Below, piece by piece: positions 54,273 to 63,118 of a stretch of DNA of 64,000 nucleotides (position 1 is the stretch's first letter; the number at the start of each line of letters is the position of its first letter). Location of the stretch: contig NZ_KB898646.1 of the NCBI RefSeq assembly GCF_000377665.1, forward strand, positions 62,001-126,000. Reading direction: 5' to 3'. The notes beneath the pieces are model-generated. The model ran no database searches. It worked only from the letters and a program-made list of their open reading frames with translations, and was not told the DNA's origin. The DNA is from Vreelandella zhanjiangensis DSM 21076. GTDB lineage: Bacteria; Pseudomonadota; Gammaproteobacteria; Pseudomonadales; Halomonadaceae. A program made the position numbers and the translations under genes.

Positions 54273-56552
54273 GTGAAAAGTAAAACGTCCATGCTTGAGG
54301 TACTGCGTCGTGTTATTCAGGAAGTTAACGGCGCACGCACCCTAGACGCCGCGCTGTCGACGATGGTACGCCGTATCCGAAAGGCCATGCAGACCGACGT
54401 ATGCTCGTTTTATCTTTATGATAAGGAGCTTGACTCACTCGTTCTGATGGAAACAATCGGGCTACGTACCCAGGCCGTAGGCCGTGTCGTGCTACCGCTA
54501 GGGGAAGGGCTGGTCGGCATGGTCGCCAAGCGTAGCGAGCCTTTAAACCTTGAGGACGCTCGGACGCATCCGCTTTTTCGCTATTTCGAAGCCACCGGCG
54601 AGGAGCGCTATTCAAGCTTTCTAGGCGTGCCGATCATTCATCAGCGCCATATGCTGGGCGTACTCGTCGTTCAGCAAGCTGAAAAGCGCCGCTACGACGA
54701 TGAAGACGAAGCTTTTCTGGTCACCATGGCGGCCCAGTTGGCAGGCGTGCTGGCCCATGCGCTGGCAACGGGTAATCTAGCGTGCCCTGCATTGCCCGGT
54801 GGGCAGGCGATGTTTAAAGGGGTGGCGGCCTCACCTGGTGTTGCCATGGGCGAAGCCGTGGTTATTGCACCGCCCGCTGACCTTAATAGCGTGCCCGACC
54901 TGATACCCAACGATCAAGCGTACGAGATTGCCCGGCTAAAAGAGGCTATCGCAAAAACCCGAGAGGAAATTCGCTCGGCGGGTGAGCGTTTGGCAAGCCG
55001 TATTTCCTCCCAGGAACTGGCGCTTTTCGATGTCTATCAGCAGATGCTGGGCGAAGCGGCACTTTCCGAAGAAGTTGAAAAGCGCATTCGCGAAGGCCAG
55101 TGGGCACCTGGAGCACTGGCAGACGTCGTAAGGCGTCACGTTCAATATCTTGAGCGGGTAGATGATGACTATCTGCGCGAGCGAGCTGCCGATATCCGCG
55201 ACCTCGGTCGTCGTGTATTGGCCCACTTGCAGGAAGGTACTCCCTCAACACCGGAAACCTATCCGGATAACGCCATTTTAGTGGGTGACGAAATTAGCGT
55301 TGCCATGCTGGGCGAGGTGCCCCGCGATAAACTGAAAGGGTTGGTGTCCGTGCGTGGTTCCAGCACGTCTCACGTTGCCATTGTGGCCCGCGCGATGGGG
55401 ATCCCCACGGTGCTGGGCATGGTAGATTTACCTTTGCCGCGCCTCAATGGCGCCCCGGTCGTTCTGGATGGCCATCGTGGTCGGCTATTTGTACGCCCGG
55501 CTGCCGATCTTAAAGCACGCTATGAAAGCCTGATCGCAGAAGAACAGGCGCTCAGCGAGCTTTTAGAGCACGAGCAGGATTTGCCGAGCGTTACCCAGGA
55601 CGGCTATGAGATGCCGCTGCTGGTCAACACCGGCTTGGCCGTCGATGCTGCCGCGCTACTTAAAAACCGGATTGCGGGCGTAGGGCTCTATCGTACCGAA
55701 GTGCCGTTTATGATCACCGAGCGCTTTCCCGGTGAGAAAGAGCAGATGCGTATGTATCGCGAGCAGCTGGAAGGCTTTGCGCCGTTGCCAGTTGTAATGC
55801 GCACGCTGGATATTGGCGGCGATAAAGACCTGCCGTACTTCCCCATTGAAGAAGCTAACCCCTTCCTTGGCTGGCGCGGTATGCGGGTAACGCTGGATCA
55901 CCCCGAAGTGCTTATGGTGCAGCTGCGTGCCATGTTGAAAGCCTCCCACGGGCTTAATAACCTCTACGTGCTTTTCCCGATGATTACCAATGTCGAGGAA
56001 GTCGACGAGGCCCTAAGGTTGCTGGACCGTGCGATTCTAGAGCTGGGGGAAGAGGGCATTACCATCAAGCGCCCCAAAGTAGGCGTGATGATCGAGGTTC
56101 CGGCGACCATCTATCAGATGGACGCATTGGCCAAGCGGGTCGACTTTTTCTCTGTGGGCAGTAACGATCTGACCCAGTACTTGCTCGCGGTTGACCGCAA
56201 TAACCCCAGGGTATCCAGCCTTTACGACGCCTTACACCCGGCGCTGTTAGGCGCTTTGCAGGAGCTTTCGCAGGATGCAAAGCGCCTTAATAAGCCTATT
56301 TCCCTGTGCGGTGAGCTGGCGGGTGATCCTGCCGGTGCTTTGCTGCTCATGGCGATGGGCTTTACCGGGCTTTCAATGAATGCACCAAGCTTGCCCAAGG
56401 TGCGTGCCGCCATTCGTCGGGTAACGCTTCACGATGCCAAGGCGCTGTTAGCTGAAATCATGGCCCTGGACACCCCCGCGCAGGTACATGAGCATATCAA
56501 CAAGCGTATGGACGAGTGGCAGCTTTCTCACTTGCTCCCCCCAAGGGATTAA
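54273..56552 (+). CDS. ptsP: Phosphoenolpyruvate-protein phosphotransferase PtsP (EI-Ntr)
   Basis: 759 residues (E. coli 748). N-terminal GAF domain (about 20-165), PEP-utilising swivel domain with phospho-His367 in GSSTSHVAIVARAMG, and TIM-barrel with catalytic LCGELAGDP. First enzyme of the nitrogen-related phosphotransferase system. Start uncertain: GTG at 54273 has GAGG 9 nt upstream, and ATG at 54291 (MLEVLRRV) matches family starts but lacks a ribosome site; a further upstream frame to 54225 is unlikely. Confidence 0.92.
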   Translation: MKSKTSMLEVLRRVIQEVNGARTLDAALSTMVRRIRKAMQTDVCSFYLYDKELDSLVLMETIGLRTQAVGRVVLPLGEGLVGMVAKRSEPLNLEDARTHPLFRYFEATGEERYSSFLGVPIIHQRHMLGVLVVQQAEKRRYDDEDEAFLVTMAAQLAGVLAHALATGNLACPALPGGQAMFKGVAASPGVAMGEAVVIAPPADLNSVPDLIPNDQAYEIARLKEAIAKTREEIRSAGERLASRISSQELALFDVYQQMLGEAALSEEVEKRIREGQWAPGALADVVRRHVQYLERVDDDYLRERAADIRDLGRRVLAHLQEGTPSTPETYPDNAILVGDEISVAMLGEVPRDKLKGLVSVRGSSTSHVAIVARAMGIPTVLGMVDLPLPRLNGAPVVLDGHRGRLFVRPAADLKARYESLIAEEQALSELLEHEQDLPSVTQDGYEMPLLVNTGLAVDAAALLKNRIAGVGLYRTEVPFMITERFPGEKEQMRMYREQLEGFAPLPVVMRTLDIGGDKDLPYFPIEEANPFLGWRGMRVTLDHPEVLMVQLRAMLKASHGLNNLYVLFPMITNVEEVDEALRLLDRAILELGEEGITIKRPKVGVMIEVPATIYQMDALAKRVDFFSVGSNDLTQYLLAVDRNNPRVSSLYDALHPALLGALQELSQDAKRLNKPISLCGELAGDPAGALLLMAMGFTGLSMNAPSLPKVRAAIRRVTLHDAKALLAEIMALDTPAQVHEHINKRMDEWQLSHLLPPRD

Positions 56553-56569
56553 GCAACAGGATTAAGCAT

Positions 56570-57328
56570 CTATACGCCAAGGGTCGTTTCGCCTTCAAAC
56601 CGACCCTGCGGGCCAAAGCGTTGCTCCGTGATGACGATATCTCCCTGGTGATCGAGCGTTAACCAGGTCGTTGCCCGCGTGCCATAGGTCTCACCGATAA
56701 TAAACGCAGCTGAGAGCTGGCGCTCAAGTGCCAGCTCAATGCCTGTATCAGGTAGCAGGGCGTCTGGCGCTTGCTGGGGATTATGCAGCGCATGGCCCAC
56801 GCCGCAACGCCAGCTATCTAGTGAGCTTTGCTCGAGTGCTTCGCGTACGTTTCGAAGCTTGGGCCAGGGGGAGTTTAAGTCCGCGTTGGAAAGGCCGTGC
56901 ACGCCAGGAGGCACATCGCTAAGCGTAACCCTATTCCGGCCGCGGTGAAGGTGCCAAAGGCGGTGGGGTGTGGCGACCAGTAAATTAAACCCGGCATAAC
57001 GATCAGCCTTGTGTTGGGCAAGGTCTGTCAGCCACTGGTCAATATCATCGCATTGAAGTGCGTTGGCAACGAGCTCACCTCGGCTGGGCGCCTCGGTGGG
57101 GGTGATTAGCGCCATATCGCGAACATTGGTCAGCGCGGCCACGCGGCCACCCTTTATGCCAGCAAGCCACGAACCGCCCGCTTCAAGGTCACGCCCGCCT
57201 AGAATGGATGGGTTATCTACCCAGTGATGTAACGCTGCGGTGGGTCGGGCATGGCGCTCATCGCGATTCCCCGCCAAGCGCAAGGGGAGCGCTGTGCCAG
57301 GGTGCCAGGCGAAAGCCATTAAGCACAT
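56570..57328 (-). CDS. NRDE (TANGO2-like) family protein
   Basis: 252 residues. Begins MCLMAF with the conserved Cys2, and has AGNRDERHARPT at about 19-30, the motif that names the family, then GGRDLEAGGSWLAG. Biochemical role unclear (heme or lipid handling has been proposed for eukaryotic TANGO2). Converges on ptsP with 17 bp between stops. Confidence 0.87.
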   Translation of the reverse strand: MCLMAFAWHPGTALPLRLAGNRDERHARPTAALHHWVDNPSILGGRDLEAGGSWLAGIKGGRVAALTNVRDMALITPTEAPSRGELVANALQCDDIDQWLTDLAQHKADRYAGFNLLVATPHRLWHLHRGRNRVTLSDVPPGVHGLSNADLNSPWPKLRNVREALEQSSLDSWRCGVGHALHNPQQAPDALLPDTGIELALERQLSAAFIIGETYGTRATTWLTLDHQGDIVITEQRFGPQGRFEGETTLGV

Positions 57329-57499
57329 ATCGTGTCCTCAAACTGCCAACATGGGTCATTATCTCCATCTACAAGCGCAGCATGACAGCTAAAGGGCATG
57401 GTCGTACACTTGAGATAGTCGTACACTTGCGCATGTAATGTAACGCTCATCACCTCATCGGTGTGAATTGACTTAAGCCAATTGGGAAGGCGCGAACGC

Positions 57500-58684
57500 A
57501 TGCAACGCAATCGCGAAGAGCATTTCTGGAATGCCATCATCTGGCCCATTCTCTGGCCAATGCTACTTATCCAGGCCACGTTGATCGTGTTGTGCCTTTT
57601 GGTAGGTCTCGCCGTTTGGTGGATGTCGCCAAGCGAAGCCTCCTGGAGTACCACCTTGTGGCTGGCGCTTGCGCTGTTGCTGGGCAGCTCTATGAACGTG
57701 GGCGCGTTTCTGATGCTGGTGAAAGCCCGTGCCAAGCAGAAGGATATGCACTTCATGCAGGAGTTACAGGGCCTTGAGCGCCATAGCGAAGCGCTGCGTC
57801 TTGCAAGCGCGTCGATACTGCCGGATAACGCACTCACCACTCCCGCCATCGAGACAAGCTACGTGCGGCCATTGAAGCGCTTGGCGCGGGTCAACGAAAT
57901 GCTTTCAGGCCTTGTACGCACGATTAGTGGCGCCCAGCGGCTCAATAGCCCCGCCGAGCATGTTAAAGAAGATCATGAGCAGGCACTCCTGGATGATCTA
58001 CACCATCAGCAACAGCAGCTTAAACACCTTATGGCAGGGCGCGACCGTGCCAGAGAGGAGTCACGTTTAAAGTCAGGCTATTTAGCCTTGCTTCAGCGTG
58101 AGACGCATGACCTCAGCGACCATCTAGGCCATATCCTGGAAAATGACGAGTGTCAGGCATGCCGTCAGCAAATTTTGGATATACGTGAGCGCCTGGCTGA
58201 TGTGCGCGCGTTGCTCATCAACCTGGTGTACCAAAGTGTTAATGATGAAGACCCCGCCCCCGCTGTGGCAGCACAGAAAAGTCGTGCGTTGCGCGTGCTG
58301 GTTGTTGATGATGGCCCCGTTAACCTTATGCTGGCGCGACAGATGCTGGAAGCGCACGGGTTGAACGTTGAAGGGGTAAGCAGTGGAGAACAAGCGCTCG
58401 AACGCCAACAAACCACGTCATTTGATTTAGTCTTTATGGATATTTTTATGCCCACTCTGGACGGCCTGGAAACCACCCGTCGCTGGCGTGCCTATGAGCA
58501 GAAAAACGGCAAGCATCGCAGCATCCTCGTTGCCCTAACGGCTAATGCAGACAATGCCGGGATTGCTGAGTGCGAAGAAGTGGGCATGGATGACTTGCTT
58601 ACCAAGCCGTACCAACCTGAAAAGTTACTCGGAATGATTTCAAAATGGCTGCCCGGCGCGCCCATTAAGGCGCCTAACCAATGA
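57500..58684 (+). CDS. Membrane-anchored response-regulator receiver protein with vestigial kinase-like linker
   Basis: 394 residues. Two membrane helices (about 13-41 and 50-75), a helical/coiled-coil region, a segment resembling a histidine-kinase DHp helix (RAREESRLKSGYLALLQRETHDL, His203), a CQAC motif, then a complete receiver domain: Asp270-Asp271, phospho-Asp314 (VFMDIFMP), Thr347 and Lys369 (LTKPYQP). There is no HATPase domain, so it looks like a hybrid kinase that lost its catalytic part. ATG at 57500 has GGAAGG 9 nt upstream. Overlaps the next gene (ATGA). Confidence 0.78.
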   Translation: MQRNREEHFWNAIIWPILWPMLLIQATLIVLCLLVGLAVWWMSPSEASWSTTLWLALALLLGSSMNVGAFLMLVKARAKQKDMHFMQELQGLERHSEALRLASASILPDNALTTPAIETSYVRPLKRLARVNEMLSGLVRTISGAQRLNSPAEHVKEDHEQALLDDLHHQQQQLKHLMAGRDRAREESRLKSGYLALLQRETHDLSDHLGHILENDECQACRQQILDIRERLADVRALLINLVYQSVNDEDPAPAVAAQKSRALRVLVVDDGPVNLMLARQMLEAHGLNVEGVSSGEQALERQQTTSFDLVFMDIFMPTLDGLETTRRWRAYEQKNGKHRSILVALTANADNAGIAECEEVGMDDLLTKPYQPEKLLGMISKWLPGAPIKAPNQ

Positions 58685-59478
58685 GCGCACTGGCAATGCT
58701 GTTAGGCTACCTGGGGCTGGGCGCGGCGGCGGGCACCATGGCAGGGTTATTCGGCGTCGGTGGTGGGATTATTATCGTCCCCGTACTGATGTTTGCGTTT
58801 GGCCTGCAGAATATTTCTTCAGAGATCACCATGCACCTGGCGGTAGGTACATCGCTTGCTACCATTGTAGTGACCGGGGCGTCCTCAGCACTTGGGCACT
58901 ATCGCAAAGGCAGCGTTCATCGCGCCTGGTTTTTGGCATTATTACCAGGCCTTATGATGGGCGCGATTGGCGGCGTGTTTATCGCTGGTAATCTCTCCGG
59001 CACCGTCTTGGGCATGCTGTTTGGAATCTTCGTTTTGCTCTTGGCCGCCAAAATGGTGTTTGGCTTATCTCCCAAGCCAGGGTTCGTTGCGCCGGGCAAA
59101 ATCGCTATGTCGGTGGCCGGTGCAGTGGTGGGGGCTATTTCAGCATTATTTGGTATTGGCGGCGGCGCCATGACGGTGCCGTGGCTATCCCGGTGTGGTG
59201 CGACGATGACCCAGGCCGTGGGCACCTCTGCCGCCTGCGGATTGCCGATTGCCGTGGTTGGGGCGATCACTTTTATTATCATGGGGTGGGGCAACCCGCT
59301 CTTACCTGCCTGGGCCACCGGGTTTGTTATGTGGCCAGCCTTTTTTGGCATTGTGTTAACCAGCGTACCGTTCGCACGCATTGGCGTTCGCCTTGCTCAC
59401 GTCTTATCTGCCCGCGTATTAAGGCTGGGCTTTGCGCTGCTGTTAACAGTGGTCGGCCTACGCTTTGTATTAGCCTAA
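58681..59478 (+). CDS. TauE/SafE-family sulfite/organosulfonate-type membrane exporter
   Basis: 265 residues, seven to eight membrane segments in two repeats: LGLGAAAGTMAGLFGVGGGIIIVPVL near the start and ALFGIGGGAMTVPWL in the middle. The family carries sulfite, sulfoacetate or other small anions; substrate unknown. Translationally coupled to the receiver protein, whose signal may control it. Confidence 0.87.
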   Translation: MSALAMLLGYLGLGAAAGTMAGLFGVGGGIIIVPVLMFAFGLQNISSEITMHLAVGTSLATIVVTGASSALGHYRKGSVHRAWFLALLPGLMMGAIGGVFIAGNLSGTVLGMLFGIFVLLLAAKMVFGLSPKPGFVAPGKIAMSVAGAVVGAISALFGIGGGAMTVPWLSRCGATMTQAVGTSAACGLPIAVVGAITFIIMGWGNPLLPAWATGFVMWPAFFGIVLTSVPFARIGVRLAHVLSARVLRLGFALLLTVVGLRFVLA

Positions 59479-59532
59479 TGGGCGCCATAGTCGCGCTGCA
59501 TTTTTTTCTTCCTGAGTGATTAGAGTATTTCG

Positions 59533-60321
59533 ATGATTAACTACCCAGCAATTGACCCCGTGGTGTTCTCCCTTGGGCCACTGCAAGTGCATTGGTACGG
59601 CTTGATGTATGTGGTGGGGTTTGTCGCCGCCTGGTGGTTAGGTTGCAGGCGTGCTGACCGCATTGGGCTCACCAAGGATGATATTAGCGATCTATTGTTC
59701 TATTGCGCTATCGGCGTTGTAGCCGGCGGGCGGTTAGGATATGCGCTTTTTTATGGGTTAGGGCAGTGGTCCGCCGATCCGCTATGGATTTTCAAAGTGT
59801 GGGATGGCGGTATGAGCTTCCACGGCGGCCTATTAGGGGTGCTCTTGGCCGCCTGGTGGTTTGCGCGCCGCAAGCAGCTTGCCTTCTTTGCGCTTACCGA
59901 CTTTATCGCACCGCTGGTGCCGATTGGCTTGGGCGCTGGCCGCATTGGCAACTTTATCAATCACGAATTGCCGGGGCGAGTCTCTTCGCTGCCCTGGGCC
60001 ATGCCTTTTCCCGGCATGGGGCCAGAACCGCGCCATCCGTCAGCGCTTTATGAAGGGCTGCTCGAAGGCCTCGTGCTGTTTGTGATCTTATGGTGGGTAT
60101 CTGCAAAACCCCGCGCGCGAGGCTTTATTTCCGGGCTGTTTTTGCTCGGCTACGGTGCGTTCCGCTTCCTGGTTGAATTTGTCCGCCTGCCGGATGCGCA
60201 CATCGGCTTTATCGCGTTTGGCTGGGTCACCATGGGCATGCTGCTAACCTTGCCCATGATCGCGTTAGGCTTAGTGCTTATGGCGTGGTCGCGTTCACAG
60301 CCGGTAGATGCCAAAGTTTAA
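59533..60321 (+). CDS. lgt: Prolipoprotein diacylglyceryl transferase
   Basis: 262 residues, about seven membrane segments. Transfers diacylglyceryl to the lipobox Cys of prolipoproteins. Essential His in IQ-type start [22 protein letters not shown], and the Lgt signature [14 protein letters not shown] at about 137-150. Neighbouring thyA is the usual partner. Confidence 0.95.
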   Translation: MINYPAIDPVVFSLGPLQVHWYGLMYVVGFVAAWWLGCRRADRIGLTKDDISDLLFYCAIGVVAGGRLGYALFYGLGQWSADPLWIFKVWDGGMSFHGGLLGVLLAAWWFARRKQLAFFALTDFIAPLVPIGLGAGRIGNFINHELPGRVSSLPWAMPFPGMGPEPRHPSALYEGLLEGLVLFVILWWVSAKPRARGFISGLFLLGYGAFRFLVEFVRLPDAHIGFIAFGWVTMGMLLTLPMIALGLVLMAWSRSQPVDAKV

Positions 60322-60333
60322 GAAGTTAATTCA

Positions 60334-60410
60334 TTAACGCGCTACGGGCTGTGCAACCACCTGGTTGAATAGTTTCGTAGCGCGGTGTAAGCGTCAGCGC
60401 ACCCGCGAAT
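60334..60410. repeat. Degenerate remains of the inverted-repeat element family, site E
   Basis: A right-end-like TTAACGCGCTACG at 60334-60346 and a left-end-like CGTAGCGCGGTGTAA (60376-60390), the latter followed by GCGTCAGCGCACCCGCG, as in other copies. The rest is lost. Confidence 0.6.
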
Positions 60411-60566
60411 GGCCGCCGAAATCCAAACAGTACGGGAGTCTCATACGTTCGCCCCTTGCGATTCGTTATCACTCGCCACCACCCGCCATTACTTCCCCGC
60501 GCTAGACCCTCGCAGGCATGCAGCCTAGAATACCTCCCTATATCGCCTGCAATTTTTGGAAACCTT

Positions 60567-61421
60567 GTGACCGTTACAACGCCTACGTCAAATATGACCA
60601 TGAACACCAGCGTCCAGCCTGCGCTTGAACAGCCGTATTTGGATCTAATGCGCACCGTATTGGAGCACGGCGTGGACCGCAACGACCGCACCGGTGTGGG
60701 TACCCGTTCGGTGTTTGGGCATCAAATGCGTTTTGACTTATCACGTGGATTTCCACTGTTAACGACCAAAAAGCTGCATTTGCGCTCTATCATTCATGAG
60801 CTTCTGTGGTTCTTGAAAGGCGACACCAATATTGCCTACCTCCAGGAAAACGGTGTGCGCATCTGGGACGAGTGGGCCGATGATAACGGCAACCTGGGGC
60901 CCGTATACGGCTACCAATGGCGCAGCTGGCCAGACCCCAAAGGGGGAAGTGTCGATCAGATTGCTAAAGTGCTGGAGCAGATCCGCACGACGCCTCAATC
61001 GCGCCGTCTGATCGTTTCCGCCTGGAACCCCGCTCAGGTCGATGAAATGCAGCTGCCGCCTTGCCACTGCTTGTTCCAGTTTTATGTGGCGAACGGCCGA
61101 CTGTCTTGCCAGCTTTATCAGCGCAGCGCCGATATTTTTCTCGGTGTGCCGTTTAACATCGCAAGCTATGCACTGTTATTAAGCATGGTCGCGCAGGTAA
61201 CCGGGCTTGAGCCGGGCGAGTTTATTCATACACTGGGTGATGCACACCTTTATAGTAATCACTTTGACCAAGCGAAAGAGCAGCTGACACGTGAACCGAA
61301 AGCAGCACCCAAGCTGGTGCTTAACCCCCAGGTAACGGATCTGTTCGGTTTCAGCTTTGATGATATTCAGATCGAAGCGTATGACGCTCACCCCCATATA
61401 AAAGCCAAGGTAGCGGTATGA
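60567..61421 (+). CDS. thyA: Thymidylate synthase
   Basis: About 284 residues. Methylates dUMP to dTMP with methylene-tetrahydrofolate. Seen: [37 protein letters not shown] segment, catalytic Cys in [12 protein letters not shown], and [18 protein letters not shown]. Start uncertain: GTG at 60567 has GGA 6 nt upstream, while ATGs at 60594 and 60600 lack a site but give a length nearer the 264 of E. coli. Overlaps folA by 4 bp (ATGA). Confidence 0.93.
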   Translation: MTVTTPTSNMTMNTSVQPALEQPYLDLMRTVLEHGVDRNDRTGVGTRSVFGHQMRFDLSRGFPLLTTKKLHLRSIIHELLWFLKGDTNIAYLQENGVRIWDEWADDNGNLGPVYGYQWRSWPDPKGGSVDQIAKVLEQIRTTPQSRRLIVSAWNPAQVDEMQLPPCHCLFQFYVANGRLSCQLYQRSADIFLGVPFNIASYALLLSMVAQVTGLEPGEFIHTLGDAHLYSNHFDQAKEQLTREPKAAPKLVLNPQVTDLFGFSFDDIQIEAYDAHPHIKAKVAV

Positions 61422-61978
61422 GTTCTTGTAACAGTCCTAACAGTTCTTATAACAGCGAGATCGACCCTCTGGTGCCCGTTGCCATGATTGTGGCAATGTC
61501 AAAGAACCGTGTGATCGGTGTAGAGGGCAATCTGCCCTGGCACTTGCCTGAAGACCTTAAGTTCTTCAAGCGCATGACCCAGGCAAAACCGCTGGTAATG
61601 GGACGTAAAACCTACACTTCCATTGGCAAGCCCTTGCCTAACCGGCTTAATATAGTAATAACGCGTAATAAAAACTTTGCGCCTGACGGTGTACGGGTCT
61701 GTCATGACTTATCCGCTGCACTAGCATTGGCCGACCAGCAGGCCACCATAGATGCTGCTGAAGAAATAATGGTAATGGGCGGAGGGGAGATTTATCGTCA
61801 GGCATTACCGTACGCACAGCGGCTTTATATTACCGAAGTCGATATCGAAGTGAGCGGCGACGCTGAATTTCCTGAATTGAAAGCAGATGAGTGGCGGGAA
61901 GTACAGCGTGTCGCTGGAACGCCCTCCGAAGGCAAGCCACCGTACGATTTTGTGGTTTATGAGCGCAACGCTGACTGA
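61418..61978 (+). CDS. folA: Dihydrofolate reductase
   Basis: 186 residues. Core motifs [48 protein letters not shown] and [12 protein letters not shown]. Reduces the dihydrofolate made by ThyA; the ATGA overlap couples the two. The first 20 residues (Ser/Asn-rich, [12 protein letters not shown]) are an extension from a 21 bp duplicated DNA segment; a later ATG at 61484 lies inside the conserved first strand. Confidence 0.94.
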   Translation: MSSCNSPNSSYNSEIDPLVPVAMIVAMSKNRVIGVEGNLPWHLPEDLKFFKRMTQAKPLVMGRKTYTSIGKPLPNRLNIVITRNKNFAPDGVRVCHDLSAALALADQQATIDAAEEIMVMGGGEIYRQALPYAQRLYITEVDIEVSGDAEFPELKADEWREVQRVAGTPSEGKPPYDFVVYERNAD

Positions 61979-61997
61979 AAAGGTCAAAGGAGAGGGT

Positions 61998-62849
61998 ATG
62001 ACCGCCAGTGTAATGCATCTACTAGACAGCTTAGAGTCGCGCCTTGAGCAGGCTCAGGCCGAATTACAAAACCTGCGTAATGAAAACGCGCAGCTAAAAC
62101 AGCAGTTAGTAGAGCAAGCCGTAACGCTCCAAAAAACGCTTGAAGAGCCTGGCGTACCTGCACAAGAAGCGCGTGCGCCTGAATCTGGGCCTGCAGCGTC
62201 TGAGCCAAGCGCAGCGCAGCAGGATGTTTCTGAGTCTCTAAGTTCTGAGCCCATGAGTTCTGAGCCTATAAGTTCTGAGCCCATGAGCTCTAAGCCAGCG
62301 CTTGATAAGCAAACACAGGATGTGCAGGAGCAAGAAGCGGCATCTCAAGCACCTGTTGTTGAACAACCCTCACCCCACAGTCTTTTGAAAGAGTGGTACC
62401 AACGTTACCCGCAGGCTTTCTTTAAAGGGCACACCAAACCTTTAAAAATAGGTATTCATCAAGATCTTGCCGCCCGAGAACCGTGGTCTGGAAAGCTGAT
62501 TCGTCGCACATTGGCAAACTACGTTAACTTGCCGCGATATCTGAAATCAGTGCGTGAAGGAGTGGATCGTATTGATTTAGACGGTCAGCCAGCAGGGAAG
62601 GTCGATAAAGAAGCCTCTTTGCATGCCAACGACAAGCGTAACGAAAAGCAAGCAAAGGGTCAGTCAAAGGGCGCGCAAGAGGTAGCCAAAAAAGATCTGA
62701 AAAATGAAACAGAACAAAAGGTTGATGCGCCTAAGCAAAATAAATCTAGCAATGTTGCGCATTCAGAAGCTAAAAAAACTGAGCCACAAAAGCCACTTAG
62801 CTTGGAAGACAAGTTGAAGGGCTTGCAGCAAAAATTTGAAGTGCGCTGA
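61998..62849 (+). CDS. ProQ/FinO-domain RNA-binding protein with N-terminal coiled coil
   Basis: 283 residues. Coiled coil at about 6-50 (LDSLESRLEQAQAELQNLRN), an acidic linker with SSEPM repeats at 82-99, the ProQ/FinO domain at about 127-195 (WYQRYPQAFFKGHTKPLKIGI, RYLKSVREGVDRIDLDGQP), then a lysine-rich tail ending SLEDKLKGLQQKF. ProQ domains bind structured RNAs and sRNA-mRNA pairs. Unlike E. coli ProQ the domain is central, not N-terminal. AGGAG precedes ATG 61998. Confidence 0.82.
   Translation: MTASVMHLLDSLESRLEQAQAELQNLRNENAQLKQQLVEQAVTLQKTLEEPGVPAQEARAPESGPAASEPSAAQQDVSESLSSEPMSSEPISSEPMSSKPALDKQTQDVQEQEAASQAPVVEQPSPHSLLKEWYQRYPQAFFKGHTKPLKIGIHQDLAAREPWSGKLIRRTLANYVNLPRYLKSVREGVDRIDLDGQPAGKVDKEASLHANDKRNEKQAKGQSKGAQEVAKKDLKNETEQKVDAPKQNKSSNVAHSEAKKTEPQKPLSLEDKLKGLQQKFEVR
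62241..62297 (+). repeat. 15 bp in-frame tandem repeat in the ProQ-domain gene
   Basis: AGTTCTGAGCCCATG repeated about four times with small changes, encoding SSEPM, SSEPI, SSEPM, SSKP. Confidence 0.9.
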
Positions 62850-62915
62850 GACCCGCATGCATCCCATGGGTTCCATAAAAAAGCATAAATCGTAAGAGAA
62901 CACTGTTTTTTTCTA

Positions 62916-62942
62916 TTGCGTTCCCTGGAATCCCGGTATAGA
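62916..62942 (+). promoter_or_regulatory. Possible promoter of the porin gene
   Basis: TTGCGT, 15 nt, TATAGA, about 176 bp ahead of the porin start. The spacing is short and the call is weak; the leader that follows is long. Confidence 0.25.
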
Positions 62943-63118
62943 GTTTGACCTGCGAGCATTGGACTATAACAAGGTTTGATTGAGGATGTGCCACATACCG
63001 CTGGGAAAAACCAACGGATGCGAAAAACGAGCATAGCCCACAGGCCAACTGCTGAAGGCTCTTTAAAAAAGCCCGGCAGCTACGATCGAAACAGTAAGCT
63101 AGTAAAGGAACCTACATC

